64,000 bases of DNA from Durusdinium trenchii (Eukaryota; Sar; Dinophyceae; Suessiales; Symbiodiniaceae): NCBI GenBank assembly GCA_963970005.1, contig CAXAMN010013780.1, forward strand, positions 114,751 through 178,750. The letters are read 5' to 3'. A program made the translations under genes and the position numbers. Under the pieces are notes generated by a model that was not told the origin of the DNA, made no database searches, and saw only the letters and a program-made list of their open reading frames with translations. Below, one piece after another: positions 1 to 10,296 of the stretch (its first letter is position 1; each line of letters begins with the position of its first letter).

Positions 1-137
1 CGCTAATGAGGGTGCCGAAGATGGGGAAGAAGGAGTGGAACAGAATCCTTGTGAAACAGGTTCCCGTAGACAATTTTGCGTTTGCGCGTCAGGTTTAATT
101 TTGCCTTTGCGCGTCGGGTTTCCCCTCTCCGCTGAGC

Positions 138-198
138 AAATTTCAACGGCGACCGGCGCGTTTCGCGGTAAGTGCTGGGGTAGACCCCACGGTCAACT
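138..198 (+). repeat. Diverged copy of dispersed repeat R2
   Basis: This stretch matches, with roughly one difference in five, a segment that recurs at about 11,312-11,375 and 11,672-11,735 in the same orientation. The shared core reads approximately AATTTCAAYGGCGA, then TTCGCGG and a CTGGGGT..CCACGG stretch. The copies lie on either side of the 0.4-10.3 kb coding block. No ORF is convincingly associated with it. Confidence 0.5.
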
Positions 199-405
199 CA
201 AATTTCTTCAGGTCTTGCCTTGGCAGATTCCTCGCGCCACACACGCATCCAACCTTTGAGTTCCAATGCCAACCCTCGGAACGCTCGCTTGGCTAGACGA
301 CGTCGTTTCCAACCTTGCCCTTGGCCCCAAAGCCAGACCTTTGACTGCCCTGCCAATCGCGCTATTAGGTACGCCACATTACCTTGCGGCGTGCTCCCAT
401 GAGAC

Positions 406-1266
406 ATGGAAGCCTGTAGCTTCACGGGAGGGCCCTGTGCACTTACTGGTAATAGTGCGTTTCGATGCTGCCTGCTGCTGCAGTGGCATGCCATTGCCGT
501 CCCTCCCACAACGCTCTTTCCAAATGCGGGAAAAGAAGACGACAGTGATGTCGAATCGGCTTGCACAGTCTCCGAAAAACGAACCAAACTTTTTTGGAAC
601 GCTCACTCTTGGCTGCTGCTGCCTGCTGCTGACCAGAACTCCCGTGAGTCCGGGTCCAGCTCGCCAGAGCCAAGGCAAGCCGACGAACTGCCGTGGCAAA
701 GGGTTGACCGCTCACCTGCCACTCCACAGATGGCCACCCCGGCCCTTTTTGTGTCATGGCAAGACATCGCGCAACTAAACGTTCCGGTCGAGCATGAAGC
801 CCCAGTGGAGGACCTTCGCACTATTTTTCAAAAAGCCATCCCCATCCTCCCCACCCAACACCAAAGACAATTTCATGAATTGCAAGGCCAGGCATTCGAT
901 CGAATCCCCCACAAGGAAGGATACCAGTTGAAACTGCTGCCCCCCTAGTGTTGGCCTCTATGTACGACACACATCCATGGGTCCCCTTTTGGGAGTCCAT
1001 TCTTTGGCGCATGGCACAATCCCATCGGTTCTGGCTCGCCACCCCCGAACCACCCCCACCAAGCAGGATCCAGATTAACTGTGGTGGTCCAGGTGGGGGT
1101 AGCCTGGATAGCCCAACCACTCCTACCTTTCATTGTACTCACTTGGGACGTGCGTGTACGGCCCCTCTTTGGCATAGGTATAGTGGGCAGGTCACAGAGG
1201 TTGCTGCAGGCCACACGTCAAGTTTGCATGAGCTTGCGACGCTAATGTCGTACACCACTAACCCCT
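406..1266 (+). pseudogene. Unrecognised leading part of the decayed 10-kb coding block
   Basis: Open reading runs from 406 to 948 (180 codons) and continues in another frame to about 1,275. The first part ends with a hydrophilic stretch containing VSWQDIAQLNVPVEHEAPVE. The second contains WVPFWESILWRMAQ and a Pro-rich run. I recognise no domain. The segment lies directly upstream of the alpha/beta-hydrolase-like part and on the same strand, so I infer it is the N-terminal portion of the same ancestral product, broken by small indels. Overlapping frames are also open here, so the exact frame is uncertain. Confidence 0.3.
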
Positions 1267-2592
1267 GTGAAAGTTAGGATGCGGCCGCGCAGCCACCCTC
1301 TACCGTCGGACACAAGTGGTCCTGAGGCCTCCAGGCAGCTACCAGCCCATCGCCGCGTGCCTCATGCTGCCTTTTTAAGTGGCCTGTGGTGGAAGCTCCT
1401 TTCGTTCCAGCCTGCACGAATCCTCGTGTGCTTGCCATTTTTGTCGCGCATTGTGAACAGCACAAATGCAGCTGGGCTTTATGCCCCTACCAAGTTTCAC
1501 GTAGAAGGATTTAGTGCTGGCAGCTATACAGGAGCCACTATAGTGATAGCCCTATGTGCGCTATTTCCAGAATGCCCCGTCTCGGCCACGTTGGGAGCCA
1601 TTGCAATGCCTAAGGGTGTCATGGGTGCCTTGTATAGAGCTTGCCTCCCCTGGTCACTGTGACATTCACCTAGTTCACGCGGAAGAAGACATGCTGTGTA
1701 GCTGGCACCCCAGCCCCACCGACAGAAATGTCATAGCATACCGCCTTCGTTGCACAATTGTCGCTGAGGCGGACAAATGGATGGGACCCGACAAACATAG
1801 ATACTGGCACTGGTTGCACTGTAAGCTTCCCGAGGGTAGATGTCTTCTCTCCGAGCTCAAACTTAGCCACCCGGATGTCATCCCTATTCGGGACAGAATG
1901 GCAGCACCACTCCGGCTAGCATCTTGGATTCGTTTTGAAACTGTCATGAACCAGCAGGACTGGAGCACTGCCATTGAGCAATTGGTACCCCAGATCCACC
2001 TACCGGATGCTGAGCTGCTTCGCCTGCTGCGCAACTGTGTGCCAGAGCAGGGGTTTTCGTCCATGGCAGAAGCTCAAGCGATACTCTTGCGCAACTTTCG
2101 AGTAGGTGGCAGCAAGCCTGACGCATGTGCACAATGGCTCACTGAGGTCACGCGAGTCCTTTTCCAGCCGATCCCTTTCCGGGAAGTTTTTGTTATTCTT
2201 GCTCTCTTCTTGCCTCAATTGACGTTTGCGGAAGGTGCAAAATTGGAAGGTAGATTGTGGTATAGTCCAATCGTCAGCAGTGAAGTCTCCATGGTTTCTG
2301 TCACGCCTGTTGCCCAAGGCCTGCAGGACATGCGTGAGTACAAGATCGCTTTTGCCTCGCACTCAAGGGCAGCAGCATATTTGTCTCCCCCGACCAACCA
2401 GTTCAGAGCTTTGAGTCCCTGGCTTTGCTACCCTCTGAGCAGATCCACATTGGCAGCCAAGTAGGAAGGGTGTACCGACTTGTGCTTCGGGAAGACAGCC
2501 AGGTCTTTGCGCTTTTGATGGTGCTACTTGATATGCCACGCAGCCTAAAAAGAGGTCCAGGCAGGGCTCCCAAGAATCAAGGGAAGAGCTAG
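1267..2592 (+). pseudogene. Alpha/beta-hydrolase-like domain, frameshifted
   Basis: Two overlapping frames (1,267-1,662 and 1,556-2,464) together read as one degraded domain. The first contains FHVEGFSAGSYTGATI at about 1,495-1,542. GFSAG is a typical G-x-S-x-G nucleophile elbow of alpha/beta hydrolases. The second continues with IHLVHAEEDMLCSWHP at about 1,662-1,711, at the place where these folds carry the acidic residue, and then with a helical segment ending near SPPTNQ. A further frame change lets reading continue to a TAG at 2,590. At least two frame changes occur with no room for introns, so this is a broken gene. The family match rests on motif spacing only. Substrate and role cannot be told. 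It lies immediately upstream of a P-loop segment, and I infer both belonged to one large protein. Confidence 0.5.
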
Positions 2593-2624
2593 CAATCCGA
2601 CAAAGTAGCCCGAAGTCATGGACA

Positions 2625-3287
2625 GTGGCATTCATTATCGTGCCTGAGACCTTTGCTCCCTTGCCGACTTGTGATGAGATAGTGGTTAACACCCAGATAC
2701 AATGGGGACTACCGCCCAGCTTGCAACTGCTCGAGGCCCAGACTGTCGTGCTCCCTCTCCTCAGTTTAGCTGAGGTCGGAACTACTGTCTCAGCTGACCA
2801 CTTACTGCAAATGGCCACAATGCCCCTCGAGCACAAGCCGACGGCCTTGGGCATCCCTTACCCACTCCCAGTCTCCTATCAGTTTGAAGGAGCTGAAGAG
2901 CTGTTGCACAGCCTACACGCACTCTTTGGTCTGTTGGTGACGGCCGATACCCCGCGGTATTGTCCCCAAGCCACAGGCTTTAGTCGGCAGCTATGTTCGG
3001 CAGCTGGCACGGATAGTGCCCACATCCTCTCGATTGCCCTGTCCATGGTCTCAGCTCTGCAGTCAGGCCGATCTTCGTTGGCCATTGCTGGCGTCTTTGG
3101 CGCCGGCAAGACCAGGTCGCTCACATTCCTGCTTGCCTGGTTCGCAATCACCACGAACCTTCGCTTCGGCGTCGCCCACAAGGAAAATCCAGCAGGGAGA
3201 GCCATTACCAAACTGCTGAGCTCTCTGGACAGAACCCTCTCTTGCTTAAAGCCCCGATTGGTCTGCGCGCGAAGAATAGATGGCTGA
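2625..3287 (+). pseudogene. P-loop (superfamily 1 helicase-like) segment
   Basis: This is a 220-codon open segment. Residues about 156-164 read GVFGAGKTR, a Walker A phosphate-binding loop (nucleotides 3,090-3,116), preceded by beta-strand-like SLAIA and followed by the helix SLTFLLAWFAITTN. The arrangement G-x-F/P-G-A/T-G-K-T/S before a hydrophobic helix is what SF1 (UvrD/Dna2/Upf1-like) helicases show at motif I. I see no Walker B or later helicase motifs in the same frame. The frame ends at 3,287, while another open frame (3,242-3,595) carries on, so the ATPase core is broken or missing. The assignment to SF1 helicases rather than another P-loop family is an inference. Confidence 0.45.
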
Positions 3288-4115
3288 TGCCACAAGCACT
3301 GCCAACTGTAGCCTGTAGCCTGCTCAAAGAAAGTGGCGAAGCCTCGCTACTCGACCTCACGCAAGCTGCTGAAGAGGTTAGCAATAAAGCATTAGGGTCT
3401 GGATGGTACTCCCGTGAGGACTGTCCGTGCACCTTGCCTGCTGGAGCAAATCTACAGGCTGCGTACCCAGAGCTACGGCGCATCCGGCTAGACACTCCTG
3501 AAGGTTTGATTGCTGGCCTCGGATACGCTCTGACGCGCCCGGTCATCTGTTCCAGTTTCATCAGGCAAACACGGCAGAAGAGCGCTCTGGCCTGACAGGG
3601 GTGCATCAATGGAGTATCATGCTTCCAACAAGCGCAAGGGTAGCTCAAGAAGTATATGAGCCCCTGATAGGGATCCATTACCCCATGCTCTGCAATGTGA
3701 AGAATCGCAGCTGGCACATAGGCACTGGCTCCATCCGTGCGGAGGCATGTTTGGCGACAGGGTTTCGATTTGTAAACTGGGTTCACGATGGGTCGTGTTC
3801 GGAAACTAGGGCGGCTCCGCCGCCGGTAGCGGCCAGCACGGTATACCGGCAAATTGAACAGTGGCTCCCCACCAGCAAGTAGGCTCTGAGACGAACGCAG
3901 CAGAGGCCTCTGGAGAACCCCCTGCAGCAGCGTCACCCATCGAAACGGTTGTCTCCGTGAGTGATAACGACGCAGCCCAGGCCAAGCGAACAGCTCCAAC
4001 CTTGACGAGTCTAGCTGTCGCAAGTGCTGCGAAAGCTGCTGAGCGGAGAGACTTGACAGAAGGAGCGCAGCAGGAGAAACAGAGAGCAGTACTACGGACG
4101 AAATCATCGACCTAG
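3242..4115 (+). pseudogene. Unrecognised broken ORFs after the P-loop segment
   Basis: Open frames follow one another at 3,242-3,595, 3,601-3,882 and 3,861-4,115. The first includes RWLMPQALPTVACSLLKE and DTPEGLIAGLGYALTRPVIC. The second includes IGTGSIRAEACLATGFRF. The third is Ala/Glu-rich (AVASAAKAAERRDLTEGAQQ). Each ends a few codons before or after the next begins, as expected of an old ORF cut by indels. No domain is recognised. Long antisense ORFs overlap this part but show no family feature. Confidence 0.3.
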
Positions 4116-4319
4116 AGGCCAGTACTGAAGCCTTCCAAGCCCACCCAGCAAGCTCCTCCAATGACCCCAACACGATGATGGCCCCCCCAAACCGCTCCAC
4201 ACGGCCAGCCACCCTCTCGACAATTGCCTGCGGCGCGCTCCCTCAGGTTGTCGGCTACTCCTCCTGGGCTCTGACGGGGGTATACGAAAGAAAGGTTGCC
4301 GCGGGACTGCTGGAACAAA

Positions 4320-4709
4320 GGCAGACTTGAGGTCCATGTCTTGTTGGGCCTCTTCACTAATGAGGACATCAAGGCTTTCCATATGTCCTCTGAGGGGTGA
4401 GTGCATTTGCCCTTTTTGTTCCCAGATAAGACCTGTGGTGGCAACTACCACTCTGGCGCCTGGTATGATGCCCGTGCAGTGGAACATAGCTTTATCATAC
4501 TTCGCGCTGGCAGTATTGGCGATTGCTTCTTCTTTACCAACGGGTCTCACGAAGAGGGCCTGCTGGTCCTCGTCAAGGTTCACCTGTGCCTGCGTTGGCA
4601 AAACGCTGCGCTCTTCCAGAGCCGGTGGCCTTGCGGCCTGCGCTGCATACACACCACATTGACATGTTGGCTCTTCTTGATAGATAGTAAAAACAGGGGG
4701 TTCTGGTAG
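4320..4709 (+). pseudogene. Unrecognised ORF with an internal stop
   Basis: One frame reads through 4,320-4,709, interrupted by a single TGA at 4,398-4,400. Before the stop it reads LFTNEDIKAFHMSSEG. After it comes PDKTCGGNYHSGAWYDARAV, then FIILRAGSIGDCFFFTNGSH and LLVLVKVHLCLRW. The regular alternation of hydrophobic residues looks like a folded beta-rich domain, but I do not recognise it. It belongs by position and strand to the decayed 10-kb block. Confidence 0.3.
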
Positions 4710-4948
4710 AACACCTGTGAATGCCGGTTGTGGACAGATGTGTGCAGCTGCTCGGCGTTTAGCTGGGGGCGGAAAAGCTTGGAGCGTGAGGTCCAGCGAC
4801 CGCGGGAGACTACTGTGATAAAGGAAGGAGACGAAACGAAGTCGCCTGCGTCCCCTGTTCCCTCCGGGTATACAGAAGATCGCCGAGATACCTCTGCGCG
4901 CGCAAGGACAACAGGTAAACCTCAGCTCGAGGGCAATAGTGGCCACCT

Positions 4949-6208
4949 GTGTGGCTGCCCTCTGTGCCTCCTGCTAAAGCAAGCTCCACTAACCTCCCCT
5001 CAAAGGAGGAGAAAAGACGCAACAGATGGGCGACGAGTTCGCCAACGGTCTCTGTGGCTCCGCCTCAAGGAGTGGGCCCGGCTGCTCGCTCGGATGACAG
5101 TCCAGCCAGCCCAACCAGCCCGGCGCACCCTGCCAGTAAGGGGGCGGTAGAGGCCCCTGCCCCCCAAGCCACTGCGCGGCCCACGCTGCAGGGGCCCCTG
5201 GCAGTTAAATCCAAGGCTGCCAAGCCGGCAGCAGCCTCGCAGGAACGGGCCCCAGCACAAGGTCTCCTCGATGCACTGCAGTCTCGGCTGCACACACCGC
5301 CAACGCCTGCGACAGGTCTGCTCAGCATCGCAGCGGCCAGGCCGCCCACAACTGGTGCCGCCAACCCACAGATGCCAGCGGCAACCACTGAAGACCCAGG
5401 CACCCGCGCATCAACTAAGGAGGAAGTTGCTACTCAGGAAATATACCTCCAACAAGCAGATGATCAATCGGGACCAGTCGATGCTGACATCACCCAGCTA
5501 GCAGAGCAGAGAGCAATGCATATACCATATTTCGGTACCAAACGCAGTCGATCGAACGCATTGCTCAAGCCAGTCCCCACACTGCTGAGAAACCTACAAC
5601 TTTGCCTCCGGTGGTGCCCCCTGTCAGCTTATATGCAAACTTGCCGCAAGAGTGGCCTCGCACGCCTCAGTGTGCAGCTGCGTCACATTGGGGTTCTGCT
5701 GCGGGTTACCCTCTATCGCCGAGCAGCTGAACTCAACTTTCGTGGGGTCCCCTTTCGACACATACCGCGAGAAGTTCTAAGAAACATTTGCCATGACTTT
5801 AATCATATTGGTGGGGAATTGGCCAGGCGACTTGCGTCGCTTTTTGCATTCCTTAAGCCAGCCTCGGGCACTGACACACAGGAGGACCGCCTAGGACTGT
5901 CGCTATACGCAGAACCGGCCTACTGGCTCTACGGTCTCCTGTCTTTCTGTGCCAAGGCCTGTGAGTCCAAAATTGAGGAGGCACAAGGAGCCCCGGTACT
6001 GAGAGCGAAGGATGACGGAGGCAGGCGCACCAGACATAGAAGCCACAGGCCGGACCCTGGCACTAATGCAAACCGTGGTGATGTCCTTTGGGCGGAATCA
6101 AAGCCTAGGCAAACCGGACCTTCCTATACACCACCTGCACGCGTAGTTCCCAGTCCGGCTAGTGCACAAACTGGTGGAAAGAATGAAAACAGACCTAAAT
6201 TTTACTGA
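4949..6208 (+). CDS. Unrecognised 419-codon ORF with Pro/Ala-rich N-terminal half
   Basis: This is the second longest + strand ORF of the block. Residues about 20-190 are rich in Ala, Pro and Ser (PASPTSPAHPASKGAVEAP and similar) and look disordered. Residues about 200-340 are compact and basic/hydrophobic: FGTKRSRSNALLKPVPTLLR, then LRHIGVLLRVTLYRRAAELN and FNHIGGELARRLASLFAFLK. A charged tail follows. I know no family that fits. It overlaps the next ORF (6,162) by 47 bases in another frame. The overlap may reflect a frameshift rather than two genes. It is probably part of the same mobile or relic unit as its neighbours. Confidence 0.35.
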   Translation: MWLPSVPPAKASSTNLPSKEEKRRNRWATSSPTVSVAPPQGVGPAARSDDSPASPTSPAHPASKGAVEAPAPQATARPTLQGPLAVKSKAAKPAAASQERAPAQGLLDALQSRLHTPPTPATGLLSIAAARPPTTGAANPQMPAATTEDPGTRASTKEEVATQEIYLQQADDQSGPVDADITQLAEQRAMHIPYFGTKRSRSNALLKPVPTLLRNLQLCLRWCPLSAYMQTCRKSGLARLSVQLRHIGVLLRVTLYRRAAELNFRGVPFRHIPREVLRNICHDFNHIGGELARRLASLFAFLKPASGTDTQEDRLGLSLYAEPAYWLYGLLSFCAKACESKIEEAQGAPVLRAKDDGGRRTRHRSHRPDPGTNANRGDVLWAESKPRQTGPSYTPPARVVPSPASAQTGGKNENRPKFY

Positions 6209-7273
6209 TGTCACCCCAGAGGATGACACAAAATATAAGCACAATAGTGAAAGCGAAACTAACAGCCCATACATTGTTGTGGGCACCTTTGAAGGCCTGT
6301 GTCCCTCTAACACCTTTGCGAGCTTTCCTGATACGCCAAGCCTCGAAGGGGCATATGAGTATGGGCTCTTAGACGGCAATTTGGGTCAAATGGTGTCTTT
6401 TCAGGACACCTATAAAAGCACCCTGAGAATTGAAGTACCGGTTTGGCCAGAAATACGGCAAGCTGTGCTGCCCCCCTAGAGCCTCTGGGCATCAAGACCT
6501 CTGCCACCCTGCAAAGGGCTCCTGGCACGAACGCGGTGCCGGCCTCAAACATGCAAGCGCAAGACGACGAGGAAGCTGAGGAGGAAGAGGATGATAAGTA
6601 TGTGGCGCCAGAGGGGCAAGGATGTTTCTCCTTCCGACAAAGCCTCTTGCTCAGAGCCAAGGACACATATGCTGCCAGGTGTACTGGCAACAAATATGAG
6701 GTTATCTCCAAATGGCTCCTCACGGGACTGGCAGTGGTCTTCTCGAGGCCGAACTGGCAGTTTCTAGCCAAAAGAGGCACTCTGACTGCCACCCCACAGC
6801 ACCTCCTCCGGCGCTATTATCGAGGTGGATACCCGGCGGGCCTTGTGGAGAAAAGGGCATTGCCTTATGTGCTCCCGTGGCATAATGCCTTATCGGAGGC
6901 AGACTGGCAGCACAGGGTCGGGTGGTTCTGTCATTCCCGATATTTGCATGATATGGATGCCCTGTATGCAGAGCGTGCATGGTCGAAGTTTGATACCTTT
7001 TACCGCACAATGGACCTCACTAACCCTATCCAAGCGATGCGATACGACCAAGCAAACAGCGAACAAGCAAAACCAGTAACACAAGTAACGCAAGCAGAGC
7101 AGGCAAAGCAGGATGAACAAGCTGAGCAAGCAACCGTACCAGCCCAACCGACAACAACTGAGCCAAGTGTCCTGGCGGGCCCCCATCTTGCCGATAGGGT
7201 CACAGCAGCCAGTTCTGGCTCGCGATGCGTGGACAGGCATGCTACAACTGCTGCCACTGGCTCAAACCAGTGA
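6162..7273 (+). pseudogene. Unrecognised ORFs preceding the first LRR copy
   Basis: A short frame (6,162-6,479) runs into a longer one (6,443-7,273, 276 codons). The latter has an acidic patch (DDEEAEEEEDD, about residues 41-51), then a compact part including WLLTGLAVVFSRPNWQFLAK and WSKFDTFYRTMDLTNPIQAM. It ends with a low-complexity Gln/Ala/Glu stretch (QAEQAKQDEQAEQA). Its TGA at 7,271-7,273 is in the same frame as the ATG at 7,283 of the LRR gene, only nine bases on. The two may therefore once have been one reading frame, separated now by one stop codon. No domain is recognised. Confidence 0.35.
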
Positions 7274-7282
7274 CTAATTCCC

Positions 7283-8618
7283 ATGCAGCTCACCGTGCGG
7301 TTGCCTACTGCCTCATGGACAGTAAAGGCAGGAGTCAGTCACTGCCCATTGAGGCTATACACTTTAGCAGGCAAAGAAATCGAAACTATGGTCCCTATTA
7401 GCATTTACCATCATTGTGAAACGCTAGAAGACTATTTAGTAGAGCTGCTAGCCAGATGTTTTGACCTCGATACCTTTGGTTGTGAGCTCATGCTCATATC
7501 AGAAGACACCATGAGCCCGCTCAGTGACCCCATCCACGAGGAGCTTTGGGAACACAAGGGGTATCAACTGGTCATCCACACAAGTTTCAGGCAGGTACTT
7601 TCCAAAGAGCAAATTCGCAGAGATGAATATGAAGACCACCCCAAGGCCATTTGGGTCCCTGCCAATGAATCAGGCATTCTCCCTGCCAAAGCCTTTTTTG
7701 CCCTTGCCAGACTTCGGCACGTACAAGTTGAGGTTGGCTACCACACTATAGAGCGACAGGTGTGGTGCTACTGCCACACCCTAATCATTGTTAAACTGCC
7801 AAGCACTGTAGTCACAATTGCGAATGCAGTTTTCCAAGGATGTTATGCGCTCACCACAGTTGCAATGCCAGGGTGCCTATTCCTAGGAGCCAGGCTTTTT
7901 GCAAAGTGTTGTGCCCTCGAACGGGTAGGGGTACTCATACCCACGGGGGACCATCTCCCCATATGCGTTTGAAGGATGCGGCAAGCTTAGGCAGATAGGT
8001 CTCCCAGGGACCAAAGCCAGCGTTGATGTGCTGTCTGCAACGCCCCCCCCAGAAGGTCTGCCAACGGGGTGTTTTTATTCGGCCGGCATCCAAAGAATAG
8101 ACATTATACGCTCAACCGAGTTTATTGGGCACAAGGCCTTTGCGCAATGTCAGCAATTGACTGCGATTGACTTGTCACGAACACAGGTGAGCATTCTAAG
8201 TATGCAAGTATTCTCTCATTGCCGAGCCTTAACACAGGTAACCTTGCCATGGTGCCTCACCGAAATTCGTGCTGAGGCGTTTGAAGCCTGTGTCTTGCTA
8301 TGCACAGTAGCGCTTCCACGGCAGCTTCTTAGCATTGGACACAGAGCCTTTGCCGGGTGCAGCAAACTAGTCTGCCTCACCTACCGAGGTGCTGAGGCTG
8401 ATAGATGCCGCCTACAAGTGGCAGCCAGCGCCTTCGAAGGGTGTCAGGCACTAGTTGTCCCTGAAGGAATTTGCTATCTATCGGTACGGGGTAGACAGCG
8501 CACCCAAAAATATGCAATTTGGGAGTCTCAGGAAGAAGACTTCGCACTTCTCAACCTAGGAGAACACATCCAGATGGCTGCCCGTGCAGTTGTCTCTCCC
8601 CAAGCTTGTAAACAGTAA
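7283..8618 (+). pseudogene. Ubiquitin-like + BspA-type LRR protein, copy 1 (frameshifted)
   Basis: Reading starts at the ATG at 7,283. Residues about 1-95 resemble a beta-grasp (ubiquitin-like) domain: LRLYTLAGKEIETMVPISI, then a helix and FGCELMLISEDTMSPLSDP. From about residue 125 there follow BspA-type LRR units of about 23 residues with the pattern AF..C..L..V.LP. The frame ends at 7,972, but the +1 frame continues the repeats without loss (SPYAFEGCGKLRQIGLPG at about 7,956-8,009), and the ORF from 8,028 runs to 8,618. A single small indel near 7,940-7,956 explains the break. It is a tandem paralogue of the intact gene at 8,702 and shares the FGCEL signature in the N-terminal domain. BspA-type LRRs usually bind proteins. 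A cellular role cannot be told. Confidence 0.65.
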
Positions 8619-8701
8619 CAGCCACTAGCTGCAGCAGTCAAGAAACAGTCAAGCGACAACTGCAGCCTGCTGCAGACCCTTTAGGCTCAGACGGAGACAC
8701 G

Positions 8702-9973
8702 GTGCAGGTCAGTCCACGTTCGGCCATGCTCGCTGATCACATTTCAGTGTCCAGCTCGCAATGGAGCGAAGAAAGGTCAATGGTTCTCCACTTGATCCTG
8801 ACCACATTGTCAGGAGAGGAAGCCCAACTGACTATTGAACTTCAAGAATTTGACCGCCTCCAGGAAATTGAAAGTGCAGTTCTGGAACAACTTCCCGAAA
8901 TAGGCAGCAGCAGCACCTTCGGGTGCGAGCTGGACTTTCTCTGCTGCAACTCACAGCAGAAGTTGGTCGATCCGATCTGGCACACCCTGCGAGACTGCAA
9001 TTGCTTTACTGTCGTTGTGAGCCCTTGTCTAGTCGTAGCTGAACATAAGGGCCAAATACAAGGCGAGGCCAAAGCCCTGCGAGTCCCGTTCTACTACATT
9101 GATAGAGTCTCCCCGCAGGCCTTTTCGTATGTAGCCAAGGTCCGACATATACAGGTGGATGCCGGCTATCGTATCATAGGGGAGTGTGCATGGCACCATT
9201 GTCAACACCTCCAAATAGTGCATCTAGCCAGCACAGTCATCCGTCTGCAAACGCGAGCTTTCTACCGCTGCTACGCATTGCGCAGTGTCCTTGCTTCAGG
9301 TTGTAAAGAATTTAGAACACAGGTCTTTGCTGAATGCTGCTCCCTGTTGCAAGTCGGACTCAGAAACGACACTACAAATCAACTAGCTCCACGAGCCGAG
9401 CTGAGGCCCCGCGCCTTTCATAGATGTACAGCACTGCGACAACTTGACTTCGAGCTTAGGGAGTACAATGCTAACAGTGTGACGCGGGCCTTGCCGGAGT
9501 GCTGCTTCCTGGAAGCTGGCCTAACCTCACTAATCTTGCCTTCAGATTTTACATGGATAGGACCGGCTGCATGTGAACGCTGCCTCCAACTGCTACAAGT
9601 GGATCTCTCGCAAACAGAGATCACAGAAATTATGAACTGTGCATTTGCCCACTGTCACCACTTGCAACACCTGAAGCTTCCGAACAAGCTGCGAAGGATC
9701 CAGCAGGAAGCCTTCCTCAAATGCGCTGCTGTGACTGAAGTCAGCGTGCCACCAACCCTACTCTATATTGAGAGGCGGGCCTTCGCAGGATGCACGCAGC
9801 TCAATCGATTCCAACGAACAGGCAAACGAATGACTTGGCGAGGCACCTACTCGCGAGCCAATGCGTTTTTAAGGTGCGATAACCTAGATATGCCAAAGTG
9901 GGTTCGATGGATACCGCGCAATCCAAAAGACGAGGATCAATGGGCCGATGACTCCTTCAGAGTCCTCAACTAA
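8702..9973 (+). CDS. Ubiquitin-like + BspA-type LRR protein, copy 2 (intact ORF)
   Basis: The ORF has 423 codons. The true start may be Met-28, because the shared N-terminal domain begins there (MVLHLILTTLSGEEAQLT). Residues about 28-110 look like a beta-grasp fold with a helix and FGCELDFLCC. Residues about 130-390 hold about nine BspA-type LRR (LRR_5) units, for example AFYRCYALRSVLASGC, AFAHCHHLQHLKLPNKLRR and AFAGCTQLNRF. No signal peptide or membrane segment is seen. It stands 83 bases downstream of copy 1 in the same orientation and aligns with it over the whole length, so the pair arose by tandem duplication. The open frame, while copy 1 is broken, suggests it is either younger or still constrained. 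The ubiquitin-like call is by shape only. Confidence 0.7.
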   Translation: MQVSPRSAMLADHISVSSSQWSEERSMVLHLILTTLSGEEAQLTIELQEFDRLQEIESAVLEQLPEIGSSSTFGCELDFLCCNSQQKLVDPIWHTLRDCNCFTVVVSPCLVVAEHKGQIQGEAKALRVPFYYIDRVSPQAFSYVAKVRHIQVDAGYRIIGECAWHHCQHLQIVHLASTVIRLQTRAFYRCYALRSVLASGCKEFRTQVFAECCSLLQVGLRNDTTNQLAPRAELRPRAFHRCTALRQLDFELREYNANSVTRALPECCFLEAGLTSLILPSDFTWIGPAACERCLQLLQVDLSQTEITEIMNCAFAHCHHLQHLKLPNKLRRIQQEAFLKCAAVTEVSVPPTLLYIERRAFAGCTQLNRFQRTGKRMTWRGTYSRANAFLRCDNLDMPKWVRWIPRNPKDEDQWADDSFRVLN

Positions 9974-9996
9974 AGGTGCGCAGAACCATATATAGC

Positions 9997-10296
9997 AACG
10001 CTTTGATATGCCTCCCTGCTGGCACCCGTGTGCTGGCCCTACCTCTGCTAGAGACTAGAGACTATCCTTGCTGAGTATCCAAACGAGTACTTGCCCACTG
10101 CGTAGACACCCAGGACTACTTTCAAGAAAAAGTTGACAACTTGGACCTGGAGGATAGTAGGACCAATTGCCACACACGGCTACAAAGATACCTCAACACT
10201 CGCTGGCTAGCCTCTTTGACTAGCGCCCGTGTGTTGGTCCTAAGAGTGCCAATCAATTTCGCTTTGCTTTTCGCTTTCGTTGGCCTGAGTAGCTAG
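9997..10296 (+). pseudogene. Possible relic downstream of the LRR pair
   Basis: A frame with one stop (about 10,072) reads from LICLPAGTRVLALPLLETRD to TRWLASLTSARVLVLRVP, with DYFQEKVDNLDLED between. Motifs of the type R-V-L-V/A-L occur twice. The composition looks coding, but I recognise nothing. It may be the decayed tail of the block or the start of a third paralogue. Confidence 0.25.

Noticed and set aside
3205-4946. Two long minus-strand ORFs (335 and 280 codons)
   Set aside because: They lie antisense to the decayed + strand block, lack any motif, and are rich in Ser/Arg/Leu as expected of a shadow of a GC-rich coding strand.
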